A DNA stretch of 64,000 nucleotides, taken from Mesorhizobium sp. GTDB lineage: Bacteria; Pseudomonadota; Alphaproteobacteria; Rhizobiales; Rhizobiaceae. The notes under the pieces were generated by a model. It was not told where the DNA came from. It worked only from the letters and a program-made list of their open reading frames with translations, and did not search any database. The DNA lies in assembly GCA_004020545.1 (NCBI GenBank), contig SAQE01000002.1, forward strand, positions 1-64,000, read 5' to 3'. Position numbers and translations under genes: made by a program. Within the stretch, counting starts at the first letter, position 1, and every line of letters begins with the position of its first letter. This document shows, piece after piece, positions 17,983 to 26,194 of this stretch.

Positions 17983-18929
17983 CTGAGCCTCGGGTTGGAC
18001 ATGATGGCGATGATATCGGCGGCCGTGATGAGCAGCAGGTAGCCGAGGCAGAAGATCATCGCGCAGCTCTGGATCAGCGGCAGGTCGCGGGTCGCGACCG
18101 CATCGACCATCAGCTTGGCGATGCCTGGATAGTTGAAGATCGTCTCCACGATGATGACGCCGCCGACCAGATAGGACAGCGAGAGCGCGACCGCGTTGAC
18201 GATCGGCCCGAGCGCGTTGGGGAGAGCGTGCCTGAGCACCATGCGGCTGCGCGAGGCGCCCTTGAGGAGCGCCATCTCGACATAGGGCGTGGAAAGCGTT
18301 TCGATCACCGCGGCGCGGGTCATGCGGATCATTTGGGCGGAGATGACGAAGGTGAGCGTGATCACGGGCATCGCGTAGATGCGCACGAGGTCGGTCAGCG
18401 AATGCGCCTCGTTGACCGAGGACAGTGCCGGCAGCCACCGGAGATAGACGGCGAAAAGCAGGACCGCCAGCGTGGCGACCATGAACTCCGGCACGGAGAT
18501 GACGCCGATCGAAAGAATGGTGACGGTGCGGTCGTACACGGAGCCGCGCAGCATCGCGGCGGTGATGCCGAGCGTCAGCGCCAGCGGCACCGAGATCAGC
18601 GTGGTGATGCCGGCGAGCTTCATGGTGTTGACGAAGCGGCCGCCGATCAGCGCCGCGACCGGCATGTCGTTGGCATAGGAGGTGCCGAGATCGCCATGGA
18701 GCAGGCCGACAAGCCAGCGCAGGAAGCGCAGGATCGCCGGATCGTTGAGGTGCATGGCCTCGCGCAGGCCGGCGACGGCCTCGGGGGTCGCCGCCTGGCC
18801 AAGCAGGATCGACGCGGTGTCGCCAGGCAGCATGCTGGTGGCGAAAAACACGGCGAACAGGACGATCAGAAGGGTGACGACCGCGACAGCCAGCCGCTTC
18901 ACCACGAGGTTGAGAACCCCAGACTTCAT
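17979..18929 (-). CDS. ABC transporter permease, DppB type
   Basis: A 316-residue permease from the ATG at 18929, preceded by GGGAGCG; the frame is open to 18974. The first membrane helix (VVKRLAVAVVTLLIVLFAVF), the DppB-family loop LPGDTASILLGQ, and HLNDPAILRFLRWLVGLLHG with GDLGTSY are typical. The conserved cytosolic loop is MALLKGASRSRMVLRHALPN. It forms the transmembrane channel with the DppC-type protein. It is third in the operon HAD - binding protein - DppB - DppC - ATPase. Confidence 0.92.
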   Translation of the reverse strand: MKSGVLNLVVKRLAVAVVTLLIVLFAVFFATSMLPGDTASILLGQAATPEAVAGLREAMHLNDPAILRFLRWLVGLLHGDLGTSYANDMPVAALIGGRFVNTMKLAGITTLISVPLALTLGITAAMLRGSVYDRTVTILSIGVISVPEFMVATLAVLLFAVYLRWLPALSSVNEAHSLTDLVRIYAMPVITLTFVISAQMIRMTRAAVIETLSTPYVEMALLKGASRSRMVLRHALPNALGPIVNAVALSLSYLVGGVIIVETIFNYPGIAKLMVDAVATRDLPLIQSCAMIFCLGYLLLITAADIIAIMSNPRLR

Positions 18930-19017
18930 GGAAGCGCTCCCTGCGGTTGCGTTCGGCCAAACAATCTTGCGCAATGCAGTGCCGGGGATCGGCTGACCGG
19001 TCCCCGGCAGGCGCCTC

Positions 19018-20628
19018 TCAGGCTTCGAGCCAGAGGTATTCCGCCATTGCGTAGCCCATCATGCCACCGAGCGGGTTGGCTTCCAAACCCTTCACCTTGC
19101 TGGAGAGGGCATCGACGTTGGAAATGTAGGCCGGGATGATGGTGCCGGCTTCCTCGGACACCATGCCCTGCATCACGCCGTAGATTTCCTTGCGCTTGGC
19201 CTGGTCGAGCAGACCGCGCGCCTCGACGAGCAACTTGTCGAACTTCTCGGACTTGTACTGGCTCTCGTTCCAGGGCGCGTTGGAGGCATAGAGGAGCGAG
19301 AACAGGATGTCCGGCGTCGGGCGCGGATTGATATTGCCGAAATGGACCGGCGCCTTGAGCCAGTAGTTGTCCCAATAGCCGTCGGACGGGACGCGCTGGA
19401 CATCGAGCTTCATGCCGATATCCGCGCCGGCGGCCTGGATGATCACCGCCATGTCGATCGACGAGGTCGCGGCATCGGAGGCGACCACGGGGATGGACTG
19501 GCCGAGCAGGCCCGCCTTCTGGAAGTGGAACTTCGCCTTGTCCGGGTCGAAGGCCTTCGGCTTGAGGTCGGCGTTGTGGAAGATATTGGCTGGCGAGACC
19601 GGCTGGTCGTTGCCGATTTCGCCGAGGCCGCGCAACGCCGATTTGACGATCTGCTCGCGGTTGACGAGATACTTCATGCCGGCGACGAAATCGGCCTTGC
19701 TGCCCGGATCCATATCGAGCCGGATGTTGAGGTCCGTATAGTTGCCCGAGGTCGTCTTCGACAGCTCGAAGCCCTGCTGGCTCTCCAGCAGCTTCATCGA
19801 GCGCGGATTGATCGAAGCCGCAAAATTGATGTCGCCGGAAATCAGGGCGTTGACGCGGGCGCTGTCGTCGGTGATGGCGATGAATTCGAAGGAGTCGAGG
19901 TAAGGCTTGCCCGACTTCCAGTAGTTCTTGTTCTTGGTGACCACCGAACGCACGCCGGGTTCGAACGTCTGCAGCACGAAGGCGCCGGTGCCGTTGCCCT
20001 TGGAGAAATCCGTGGTGCCGTCCGCCACGATCATGAAGTGATGCAGCGCCAGGATGGTCGGAAGGTCGGCGTTCGGGTCGGCGAGCGTGATTTCGACCGT
20101 CGACTTGTCGACCGCCTTGAAGCCGGTCATCTGCGCGGCGATCTTGGCGACCTTGGAGCCGACCGCTTTGTCGAGATGGCGCTTCAGCGAGAAGACGACG
20201 TCGTCGGCGGTGAGGTCCTTGCCGTCATGGAAGGTGACGCCCTTGCGCAGCTTCACGGTCCAGGTCTTGGCGTCCTTGCTGTCGAAGCTTTCGGCCAGTT
20301 CCATCTGCGTCACGCCATCCTTGTCGAGGAAAGTCAGGCGGTTGTAGAGCGAGCAGCAGCGGACATAGTCGGTGGAGAGCGACGCCTTTGCCGGATCGAG
20401 CGTGTCGGCCGTCGAGGACGACCAGCCGGCCGCCTTGAAATTTCCGCCGGAAACCGGCGTGGCCGCGACGGCCTGCGTCGCACGGCCGAGCACCACACCG
20501 CCCGCGGCAACCGCGGCGCCGCCGGCCAACAGCATCTTGAGGAGTTCGCGGCGGCTGGCGCCCCGTCGAATGGCGTTTTCGACCATGGCATCGTCTGCTC
20601 TGGTCCAGTTCGTGATCTTGTCGGTCAT
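19018..20628 (-). CDS. ABC transporter periplasmic substrate-binding protein, family 5 (peptide/opine type)
   Basis: A 536-residue binding protein. The leader has a twin-arginine motif (ASRRELLKMLLAGG) followed by a hydrophobic stretch ending AVAATP, so export by Tat is likely. Family-5 features include LDPAKASLSTDYVRCCSLYN, VKLRKGVTFHDGKDLTADDV and the middle-domain NYWKSGKPYLDSFEFIAITD. It captures the solute in the periplasm for the DppB/DppC-type permeases encoded 88 bases downstream. Tat export of such binding proteins is known in rhizobia but less common than Sec. Confidence 0.92.
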   Translation of the reverse strand: MTDKITNWTRADDAMVENAIRRGASRRELLKMLLAGGAAVAAGGVVLGRATQAVAATPVSGGNFKAAGWSSSTADTLDPAKASLSTDYVRCCSLYNRLTFLDKDGVTQMELAESFDSKDAKTWTVKLRKGVTFHDGKDLTADDVVFSLKRHLDKAVGSKVAKIAAQMTGFKAVDKSTVEITLADPNADLPTILALHHFMIVADGTTDFSKGNGTGAFVLQTFEPGVRSVVTKNKNYWKSGKPYLDSFEFIAITDDSARVNALISGDINFAASINPRSMKLLESQQGFELSKTTSGNYTDLNIRLDMDPGSKADFVAGMKYLVNREQIVKSALRGLGEIGNDQPVSPANIFHNADLKPKAFDPDKAKFHFQKAGLLGQSIPVVASDAATSSIDMAVIIQAAGADIGMKLDVQRVPSDGYWDNYWLKAPVHFGNINPRPTPDILFSLLYASNAPWNESQYKSEKFDKLLVEARGLLDQAKRKEIYGVMQGMVSEEAGTIIPAYISNVDALSSKVKGLEANPLGGMMGYAMAEYLWLEA

Positions 20629-20692
20629 GTCATTCCCCTTTCTGTTGGTTTCACCGGATGCTCGTCTTATCGCGCGCTTTCCGGGGTTGGGC

Positions 20693-21415
20693 TCAGCTTC
20701 GTTCCTTCAGACTTTCCCGCACGGCCGATGCCAAGCCGGCCATTGAGGTGAAGTGGTAGTCCGGCTCGGTGAAGCGCTCGGGCTCGATCGTGCCGCCGTA
20801 GCCTTTCTGGGCGTGCCGGCGCTCGATCCAGCAGTTGGTCATGCCGAGCGCCCGGGAGATGCCGATGTCGTGATACTGGCTTTGCGCGACATGCAGGATG
20901 TCGTCCTTGCCGTCGCCGCGGGAGGCCACGAAATCGAAGACCTGCTGGAAGAAGGCCGGGTCTGGTTTCTCCGTGCCGGTATCATCTGCCGTGAAGGTGG
21001 CGAAGAAAGGCGATCCGAGTTGCTTCTCGAAATGGTCGAGCGCCCAGCGCCGGGCATTGGTCATGGCAATCAGCCTGTGCGACTTCGCAAGGTCGGCCAA
21101 GGCCGCCGCGCTGTCGGGGAAACCTTGCCAGGTGCTGGCGGAATCCCGCAGGCGCACACCGTATTTCTCCTCGGCGGGCAGGCCGACACGCGGCGCGATG
21201 ACCATGTAGACGCGTGCGAGATCATCGGGGAACAGGCCCGCGTCGGGCATGTAGCGAGCCTGCCGGTAAAGGGCCAACGCCTCCTCGCCGTCGATGGAAA
21301 CACCTGCCTCGGCGGCAATTCCGGCCAGGCAGGTCGTTATGCCGCCCTCGAAGTCGATCAGCGTGCCGACCACATCGAAGGTCATGTATTTGAATTCGCT
21401 AAAGCCCCTAGCCAA
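20693..21415 (-). CDS. HAD-superfamily hydrolase, haloacid dehalogenase type II-like
   Basis: About 240 residues. HAD motif I is YMTFDVVGTLIDF (nucleophile D14), motif II is LIAMTNAR, and the later motifs have GTEKPDPAFF and HVAQSQYHDIG. The likely start is TTG at 21415, since AGGAGAG lies seven bases upstream; an ATG ten codons later is the alternative. The gene heads the ABC transporter operon, 64 bases before the binding-protein gene. A second, related HAD gene is at 24204. The substrate is unknown; halogenated acids are only one possibility, as many members are phosphatases. Confidence 0.85.
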   Translation of the reverse strand: MARGFSEFKYMTFDVVGTLIDFEGGITTCLAGIAAEAGVSIDGEEALALYRQARYMPDAGLFPDDLARVYMVIAPRVGLPAEEKYGVRLRDSASTWQGFPDSAAALADLAKSHRLIAMTNARRWALDHFEKQLGSPFFATFTADDTGTEKPDPAFFQQVFDFVASRGDGKDDILHVAQSQYHDIGISRALGMTNCWIERRHAQKGYGGTIEPERFTEPDYHFTSMAGLASAVRESLKERS

Positions 21416-21457
21416 AACTGGCTCTCCTCTGCGCGCGGCCGAATTGCATCATGTTGA

Positions 21458-21479
21458 ACAGAACAAAATTTGGTGCTGT
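21458..21479. promoter_or_regulatory. Candidate Lrp operator ahead of the HAD/ABC operon
   Basis: ACAGAAC-AAAATTTG-GTGCTGT is a 7-base dyad with one mismatch around an AT centre. It lies about 43-64 bases upstream of the operon start and resembles the perfect GCAGCA/TGCTGC dyad at 14939-14955 ahead of the Lrp gene. The intergenic stretch 21416-21654 holds no gene that I can support. Confidence 0.4.
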
Positions 21480-21654
21480 CCGGGGCGTTGGCCTTCTTCA
21501 AAAGTCCGGAAATTCGGGCTTTCTGGCCTTGTCTTTAAAAGCAGTCTGGCACTTCCCCTGCGCTGGATTCGCCGAAAAGGCGCGGGGCTGCGGCACAAAA
21601 TTGCGAAATCGTCCGCCCCGGCGATATTTCGAGGTGCGAAAAATCCGCGGCTCT

Positions 21655-23028
21655 TCATGCCAGCGCCTGGCGGACATCGGCATCATCCAGCGTCTGGTCC
21701 AGCGTTCGGCGCGTGCGCTCGATGATCGCATCGATGTCGCTGTCGGTGCAGCAGAGCGGCGGTGCGTAGCCGAGAACCCCGTGCGCAAAAGCACGGATGA
21801 TGAGGCCATTGTCCCACGCCCTGTCGAAGATACGCCGCGCCGGCATGGCCGAGGCGGGAAGCGGCGTCTTCTTCTTTTTGTCGACCACCAGTTCGACCGC
21901 GGCAAGCAGGCCGCGGCCGCGCACATCGCCGACCAGCGGATGGTCGCTCAACGCAGACAGGCCGGCCATCAGGCGGGCGCCGGCCTTGATGCCGTTCTCC
22001 AGAATTCCGTCCTCATAGAGCTTCAACACCTCAAGCGCGACGGCGGCGCTGACGGGATGGGCCGAATAGGTATAGCCGTGGCCAACCGCCGCGCTGCCCG
22101 CGCCATCGGCGATGACGTTGTAGACATGATCGGCCATGAACACGGCGCCCATCGGGACATAGCCCGAGGTCAGGCCTTTCGCGGTCGTCATGAAATCGGG
22201 AACGATATCCTCCTCCGTGCAGGCAAACAGCGGCCCCGTGCGACCGAAGCCGGTGATCACCTCGTCGGCGATGAACAGGATGCCGTATTCCCGGCAGAGC
22301 TCACGCATCGCTTTGATCCAGCCTTTCGGCGGGACGATGACGCCGCCCGAGCCCTGGATCGGTTCGGCATAGAAGGCGGCGACCCGCTCCGGCCCGATCT
22401 CCTCGATCTTGCCCTTCAGCGTGGCGAGCGACGCGGCGGTGATTGCGTTGCCGTCCTCGCCTACAGGGTTGCGATAGGGGTGGGGGGAGGGGATCTTGTG
22501 CTGCCATTCGAAGGGGATGCCGAAGCCGGCGTGAAAGGCTGGCAGCGCGGTCAGCCCCGCGCCGACCACCGACGACCCGTGATAGCCCTGCTCGATCGAA
22601 ATGAACTGGTCGCGCTTAGGCTCGCCTCTGGCATTCCAGTAGTAGCGGACGAAGCGGATCGTGCTGTCGACCGCGTCCGACCCGCCGAGCGTGAAATAGA
22701 CGTGGTTGAGGTCGCCTGGCGCGCGCTCGGCCAATTCCGAGGCGAGCCGGATGGCGGGTTCCGAGCCGAGATCGAAATAGGCGGTGGCGTAAGGAAGCTC
22801 GCGCATCTGCCGAGCCGCGGCCTCGACGATGCTGTCGTGCCCATAGCCGGCGTTGACGCACCACAATCCTGCGAAACCGTCGACGAGTTGCCGGCCGGAC
22901 GCATCGGTCACGGTCGCGCCCTTTGCCGATTTCAGCACGCGCACGCCGAGCGCTTCATGCCCGCGATAAGAGGCGACCGGATGGATGAGATGGGCGCGGT
23001 CGAGTTCGATCAGCGAATTGGCGAGCAT
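21655..23028 (-). CDS. Class III pyridoxal-phosphate aminotransferase (omega-aminotransferase type)
   Basis: A 457-residue class III aminotransferase. It has the substrate/cofactor region GLWCVNAGYGHDSIVEAAAR, EQGYHGSSVVGAGLTALPAF, the cofactor aspartate in LFIADEVITGFGRTG, and the Schiff-base lysine K284 in MTTAKGLTSGYVPMGAV. Such enzymes move the terminal amino group of polyamines, beta-alanine, GABA or aromatic amines to pyruvate. It is transcribed after the GNAT gene (14 bases apart). With the oxidase at 24889 and succinate-semialdehyde dehydrogenase at 26189, it suggests amine catabolism. Confidence 0.92.
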   Translation of the reverse strand: MLANSLIELDRAHLIHPVASYRGHEALGVRVLKSAKGATVTDASGRQLVDGFAGLWCVNAGYGHDSIVEAAARQMRELPYATAYFDLGSEPAIRLASELAERAPGDLNHVYFTLGGSDAVDSTIRFVRYYWNARGEPKRDQFISIEQGYHGSSVVGAGLTALPAFHAGFGIPFEWQHKIPSPHPYRNPVGEDGNAITAASLATLKGKIEEIGPERVAAFYAEPIQGSGGVIVPPKGWIKAMRELCREYGILFIADEVITGFGRTGPLFACTEEDIVPDFMTTAKGLTSGYVPMGAVFMADHVYNVIADGAGSAAVGHGYTYSAHPVSAAVALEVLKLYEDGILENGIKAGARLMAGLSALSDHPLVGDVRGRGLLAAVELVVDKKKKTPLPASAMPARRIFDRAWDNGLIIRAFAHGVLGYAPPLCCTDSDIDAIIERTRRTLDQTLDDADVRQALA

Positions 23029-23042
23029 TGTTTTTCTCCGAA

Positions 23043-23882
23043 CTAGCCGAGCGCCTGGTTGGCGAGGGCGTAAACTTTTGGCCTGACCTGTTCGAGGCCG
23101 TTCTTGGCGGGACGGTCCATGGCCACGCCGCCGCCGACATGGGCGAGGCCAATTTCCACGAGCCAGCCCGCTATGCCTGTCCGGCTGTCGGTATCCACGC
23201 GCAGGAAGGCGCCGGAGCGCGATGCGGCGAAGAAGCTGATCAGCGCCCTGGCGTCCACGGCAGTCCCAGCGATGACCGGACCAATCACCTCACCGCGTCC
23301 GAACGGGCGAATCGCGGCATAGGCCTCGATAGCGCCGGCGCGACGGATGACGGCGAATTGGCCCCGCTCGGCAAGCGCGTCGATCAAAGCTTCTCGGTCG
23401 ACGCCATAGGCGTCGCGGTCCAGCGCCTTGATCTCCGGCAGGTCATCGGCGCTTGCTGCTTCCACGACATCGGGCGCATCCAGCACAGCGACGCTGCCCT
23501 GATGCTGCAGGATCGTGCCGGAGGGTACAAAGCCCAGTTTCTGATAAAGAGGCATGCCGTCCGCCGTCGCGACCAGTCGCAGCGGACGGTTCTCGGCAAG
23601 GGCGAAAGCCTGCTCCATGAGCCGGCGTCCGAGCCCCTTGCCTCGCGCGTTCCTGTCGACGATCACCATGTTGATCATGGCGCAATCCCTGCCGTAGGGC
23701 GTTACCAGGATGGTCCCGGTGACCCGGCCCCGGTCATCGAGAGCGACCGCGCCGCTCGAGAGCTGCAGCGCCATCTGCCAGTCCTGCGGGCGATGCGGCC
23801 AATTCTCCTGACGAGACAGGGCCACGGCGCCCTCGATATGGTCCGGTCCGAAGGTCTGGAGTTCGATCTCGCCCTGCTGCAT
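23043..23882 (-). CDS. GNAT-family N-acetyltransferase with a second C-terminal GNAT-like domain
   Basis: A 279-residue protein from the ATG at 23882. The N-terminal GNAT domain has MINMVIVDRNARGKGLGRRL (acetyl-CoA loop R/Q-x-x-G-x-G/A) and YQKLGFVPSG. The C-terminal half has EAYAAIRPFGRGEVIGPVIA and GAFLRVDTDSRTGI, a pattern of the Acetyltransf_18 domain. A paralogue with the same architecture is at 33020-33922. It is co-transcribed with the aminotransferase. It probably acetylates a small amine or amino acid. Confidence 0.87.
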   Translation of the reverse strand: MQQGEIELQTFGPDHIEGAVALSRQENWPHRPQDWQMALQLSSGAVALDDRGRVTGTILVTPYGRDCAMINMVIVDRNARGKGLGRRLMEQAFALAENRPLRLVATADGMPLYQKLGFVPSGTILQHQGSVAVLDAPDVVEAASADDLPEIKALDRDAYGVDREALIDALAERGQFAVIRRAGAIEAYAAIRPFGRGEVIGPVIAGTAVDARALISFFAASRSGAFLRVDTDSRTGIAGWLVEIGLAHVGGGVAMDRPAKNGLEQVRPKVYALANQALG

Positions 23883-24203
23883 GAGGCATCCTTCCGTCTG
23901 CCTCGAAGTCTCGACCATCGACGCATCGCAGATCGTCTGAAGGTTTCGGTCCCGGCGATATCTTTCGCCTTTGCGCGGGGTGTGCGCCGCATCTTCTGCT
24001 GGCGGCATCCTTGGTGGATGCGCTTCACCATCGCGCTGTGGCGCGCTTCTCGACAGGCAAGATGCTACAGCGTGCCAAACCGGACGGCGGATACGGAACT
24101 TTCTGCTTTCGGGGAGCCGATTTCGGTCAGGTGGCTCGCTGCCTGCCGGCCTATGATGAAAGACATCCCAGCGCGGATGTGCTTCCACCGGAGATCGACG
24201 GAC
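23883..24203. other. Divergent intergenic region (321 bases), presumed promoters
   Basis: This lies between the GNAT gene (minus) and the HAD gene (plus). Open frames crossing it are long antisense shadows with arginine/histidine-rich translations. A small hairpin GCATCC-TTGGT-GGATGC is at 24005-24021. I see no convincing gene, RNA or clear -35/-10 pair; it should hold the two divergent promoters. Confidence 0.5.
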
Positions 24204-24872
24204 ATGGCTTCTTTCAGACCCAAATACATCACCTTCGACTGCTATGGCACGTTGACCAATTTCCAGATGGCGGAAGCGGCACGCGACCTCTATGGCAGCC
24301 GGCTCGACGAGCCGCGCATGCAGGAGTTCATCAAGAACTTCGCGGCGTATCGGCTCGACGAGATCCTGGGCGACTGGAAGCCCTATGCCGACGTCATCCA
24401 CAACGCGCTCGAGCGCGCCTGCAAGCGCAACGCCGTCGCCTTCAGCCCCGACGATGCCAGGATGGTCTATGAGCGTGTTCCGACCTGGGGGCCGCACGCC
24501 GACGTTCCGGCGGGGCTTTCGAAGATCGCCAAGGAAATTCCGCTGGTCATCCTCTCCAACGCCATGAACGCGCAGATCATGTCCAATGTCGAGAAGCTCG
24601 GCGCGCCGTTCCATGCCGTCTACACGGCGGAACAGGCCCAGGCCTACAAGCCCCGCTTCAGGGCGTTCGAGTACATGCTGGACATGTTGGGCTGCGGGCC
24701 GGAAGACATTCTTCACTGCTCGTCTTCGTTCCGCTACGACCTGATGTCGGCGCATGATCTCGGCATCAAGAACAAGGTCTGGGTCAACCGCGGCCACGAA
24801 CCGGCCAACCCCTATTACGGCTATGTCGAGATCGCCGACATTTCCGGTCTTCCGGGCGTGGTCGGGCTTTGA
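24204..24872 (+). CDS. HAD-superfamily hydrolase, haloacid dehalogenase type II-like
   Basis: A 222-residue HAD protein. Motif I is YITFDCYGTLTNF (nucleophile D11), motif II VILSNAMNAQ, the lysine region QAYKPRFRAFEYM, and the final motif DILHCSSSFRYDLM with NKVWVNRG. The ATG at 24204 has GGAG upstream; the open frame from 23028 is an artefact of antisense coding. It is second of its kind in the window (see 20693). It lies 16 bases before the PuuB-like oxidase, so the two are probably co-transcribed. Confidence 0.88.
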   Translation: MASFRPKYITFDCYGTLTNFQMAEAARDLYGSRLDEPRMQEFIKNFAAYRLDEILGDWKPYADVIHNALERACKRNAVAFSPDDARMVYERVPTWGPHADVPAGLSKIAKEIPLVILSNAMNAQIMSNVEKLGAPFHAVYTAEQAQAYKPRFRAFEYMLDMLGCGPEDILHCSSSFRYDLMSAHDLGIKNKVWVNRGHEPANPYYGYVEIADISGLPGVVGL

Positions 24873-24888
24873 GACAGGCGAGTTGCCG

Positions 24889-26163
24889 ATGAAATTCGTT
24901 TCCTATTGGCACGACACGGCCCCTGTCTTCTCCGGCGGGGCGCAAGGCCCGGTCGAAGGGCACTACGACGCCGCCATCATCGGCGGCGGCTTCACCGGTC
25001 TCGCCGCCGCGCGCCAATTGGTGAAGGCCGGCGCCAAGGTGGTGGTGCTGGAGGCGGAGCGGGTGGGCTGGGGCGCGTCCGGGCGCAATGGCGGGCATCT
25101 CAACAACGGCCTTGCCCACAGCTACCTCTCAGCCAAGGCGGAGCTCGGCAAGGAACGCGCGATCGCGCTCTACCGGGCGCTGGACGACTCCGTCGACACC
25201 ATCGAGGCGCTGGTCGCCGAGGAAGGCATCGACTGCAATTTCCGCCGCGCCGGCAAGCTGAAGCTCGCCTCCAAGCCGCAGCATCTCGAAGCAATCGCCC
25301 GCAACTTCGAAGCCATCCACGCCGAGGTGGACCCGGACACGGCGCTCATGTCGGCGGACGATCTCAAATCCGAGATCGGCTCGCCCTTCCATGGCGCGAT
25401 GCTGTCGAAGAAGAGCGCCATGATGCATATGGGCCGCTATGTTGCCGGCCTGGCTTCGGCTGCGGTCCGCCATGGCGCTGCTATCTACGAGAATACCGAG
25501 GTGACGGGCCGAAAGCCGGCCGGCACCAGGCATGAGCTGACAACCTCCCGCGGCCGGATCAGCGCCGATAATGTGCTGGTGGCGACCGGCGCCTACACCA
25601 CGCCGAATTTCGGCTATTTCCGCCGCAGAATTATCTCCGTCGGCAGCTTCATCATCGCCACGCGGCCGTTGAGCGACGCCGAGATCGCCGCGACCATGCC
25701 GGGCAACCGGACATGCGTGACTTCCATGAACATCGGCAACTACTTCCGGCTTTCGCCGGACAACCGCCTGATCTTCGGGGGTCGCGCACGCTTTTCGGCG
25801 ACGTCCGACCAGCGCTCCGATGCCAAGAGCGGACAGATATTGCGGGCAGGCCTGGCCGCGATCTTCCCGCAGCTCGCCAAGGTCGAGATCGACTATTGCT
25901 GGGGCGGGCTGGTCGACATGACCAAGGACCGCTTCCCGCGCGCCGGATACCATGACGGAGTCTGGTACGCGATGGGCTATTCCGGCCACGGCGCGCAGCT
26001 TTCCACTCATCTCGGGATGATCCTGGCCGATGCCATGCTCGGCCGCGAGGATCGCAATCCGATGAAAGGCGTCGCGTGGCCTGCCATTCCCGGCTATTCC
26101 GGCAAGCCCTGGTTCCTGCCGATGGTCGGCCTCTACTACAAGGCGCTCGACCGGGTGAGGTAG
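24889..26163 (+). CDS. FAD-dependent oxidoreductase, DAO family (gamma-glutamylputrescine oxidase-like)
   Basis: A 424-residue flavoprotein. The FAD motif is AAIIGGGFTGLAAARQL, then VGWGASGRNGGHLNNGLAHS, the S/G-rich loop typical of PuuB-like oxidases. C-terminal GYSGHGAQLSTHLGMILADA binds FAD. Family members oxidise gamma-glutamylputrescine or related amines to an aldehyde with release of ammonia and hydrogen peroxide. The aldehyde could pass to the dehydrogenases at 26189 or 28718. Puu-specific partners (PuuA, PuuD) are not seen in the window, so the exact amine is uncertain. Confidence 0.88.
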   Translation: MKFVSYWHDTAPVFSGGAQGPVEGHYDAAIIGGGFTGLAAARQLVKAGAKVVVLEAERVGWGASGRNGGHLNNGLAHSYLSAKAELGKERAIALYRALDDSVDTIEALVAEEGIDCNFRRAGKLKLASKPQHLEAIARNFEAIHAEVDPDTALMSADDLKSEIGSPFHGAMLSKKSAMMHMGRYVAGLASAAVRHGAAIYENTEVTGRKPAGTRHELTTSRGRISADNVLVATGAYTTPNFGYFRRRIISVGSFIIATRPLSDAEIAATMPGNRTCVTSMNIGNYFRLSPDNRLIFGGRARFSATSDQRSDAKSGQILRAGLAAIFPQLAKVEIDYCWGGLVDMTKDRFPRAGYHDGVWYAMGYSGHGAQLSTHLGMILADAMLGREDRNPMKGVAWPAIPGYSGKPWFLPMVGLYYKALDRVR

Positions 26164-26164
26164 A

Positions 26165-26194
26165 CAGTAGGCAGTGTCTTCCTATTGCCTACTG
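26165..26194. terminator. Hairpin between convergent genes, possible bidirectional terminator
   Basis: CAGTAGGCA - 12-base loop - TGCCTACTG, a perfect 9-base stem. It sits just after the oxidase stop (26163) and includes the TAG stop codon of the convergent succinate-semialdehyde dehydrogenase gene. There is no long T-tract, so factor-independent termination would be weak; it may act with Rho or as a 3'-end stabiliser. Confidence 0.5.

Noticed and set aside
24005-24021. Hairpin GCATCC/GGATGC as a terminator
   Set aside because: It has only a 6-base stem and no T-tract, and lies in a divergent promoter region where termination is not expected.
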